From Candidatus Martarchaeota archaeon (GTDB lineage: Archaea; Micrarchaeota; Micrarchaeia; Micrarchaeales; CABMGC01), in contig JAMDBP010000009.1 in assembly GCA_023487825.1 (NCBI GenBank), positions 1 through 23,095 on the forward strand: 23,095 nt of DNA, in the 5' to 3' direction. Below are positions 22,910 through 23,095 of this stretch, piece by piece. The translations under genes and the position numbers were made by a program. The stretch's first letter is position 1, and each line of letters starts with the position of its first letter. Under the pieces are notes generated by a model that was not told the DNA's origin, ran no database searches, and was given only the letters and a program-made list of their open reading frames with translations.

Positions 22910-23095
22910 TCACTTCTCCTCTGCTTCCAGGTATGCCTTGGAGGTTTCGCTGAACTCCTTGTCCATCTCCTCGGCAATCTTCTTCTCGGTCTTCTCGACC
23001 TCCTGCTCCTTAACCTCCTTCAGCCTTGCAATCTGGTCTATTATCTTCATCTTTGTTATATTGTCAAGCGGAACCCCTTCCTTAAGGGAATCCTC
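22910..23095 (-). CDS. atpA: A-type ATP synthase subunit A, C-terminal end (partial)
   Basis: The last 61 residues of the catalytic A subunit; the rest continues past the window edge. The sequence [20 protein letters not shown] then [15 protein letters not shown] and a highly charged helical tail fits the C-terminal helical part of archaeal AtpA, where xGVxLxxI...IARMK is usual. The stop lies 4 nt before atpB. The identity rests on this short match and on position in the operon. Confidence 0.85.
   Translation of the reverse strand, partial: EDSLKEGVPLDNITKMKIIDQIARLKEVKEQEVEKTEKKIAEEMDKEFSETSKAYLEAEEK

Overview
The window is archaeal. It carries an A-type ATP synthase cluster (subunits A, B, D), a SecF-SecD pair, an NMD3-family protein, a diphthamide synthetase (Dph6), an archaeal YchF-type GTPase, and several class III (type IV pilin-like) signal sequences of the form Q-x-A/S-x-E-Y/F. 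First genes of transcription units have a TATA box about 27-36 nt before the start codon, and genes inside operons show short GTGA-type Shine-Dalgarno matches. Heavy use of ATA for Ile and AGA/AGG for Arg, compact gene packing and the combination of surface proteins suggest a DPANN lineage, most likely Micrarchaeota (ARMAN-like). This placement is inference from style and content, not from a marker-gene comparison.

Layout. 1-3142 (+): a fatty-acid/acetoacetyl-CoA operon of enoyl-CoA hydratase (5'-truncated by the window edge), thiolase, 3-hydroxyacyl-CoA dehydrogenase and a LUD-domain protein. 3195-7352 (+): a surface/pilus region with a LamG-domain protein carrying a class III signal, then a three-gene operon of a Gln/Pro-rich unknown protein and two type II secretion F-domain (TadB/TadC- or FlaJ-like) membrane platform proteins, the first with its own Gln/Pro-rich N-terminal extension. 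7392-9241 (-): GTPase and dolichyl-phosphate-mannose-synthase-like glycosyltransferase, overlapping by 4 nt. 9329-13021 (+): small two-helix membrane protein, SecF, SecD, NMD3. 13022-14927: an accessory-looking stretch holding a frameshifted pilin-like protein with a 59-residue Ser/Thr linker, flanked by fragments that look like decayed coding sequence.

14928-18259: an isoprenylcysteine-methyltransferase-like membrane protein (-), an alkaline-phosphatase-superfamily hydrolase (+), an HD-domain hydrolase (-) and a membrane-anchored glycosylation-rich unknown protein (-). 18339-19618 (-): an aminotransferase whose stop codon directly abuts tRNA-Val(TAC). 19718-20200 (+): an FMN-binding split-barrel protein. 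20209-23095 (-): dph6, atpD, atpB and the end of atpA.

The most interesting parts are the pilus-like operon with two Gln/Pro-rich proteins and no ATPase nearby, the single-base frameshift in the Ser/Thr-linker surface protein with its degenerate surroundings, and the CDS-tRNA abutment. I see no CRISPR array, insertion sequence, rRNA or prophage.
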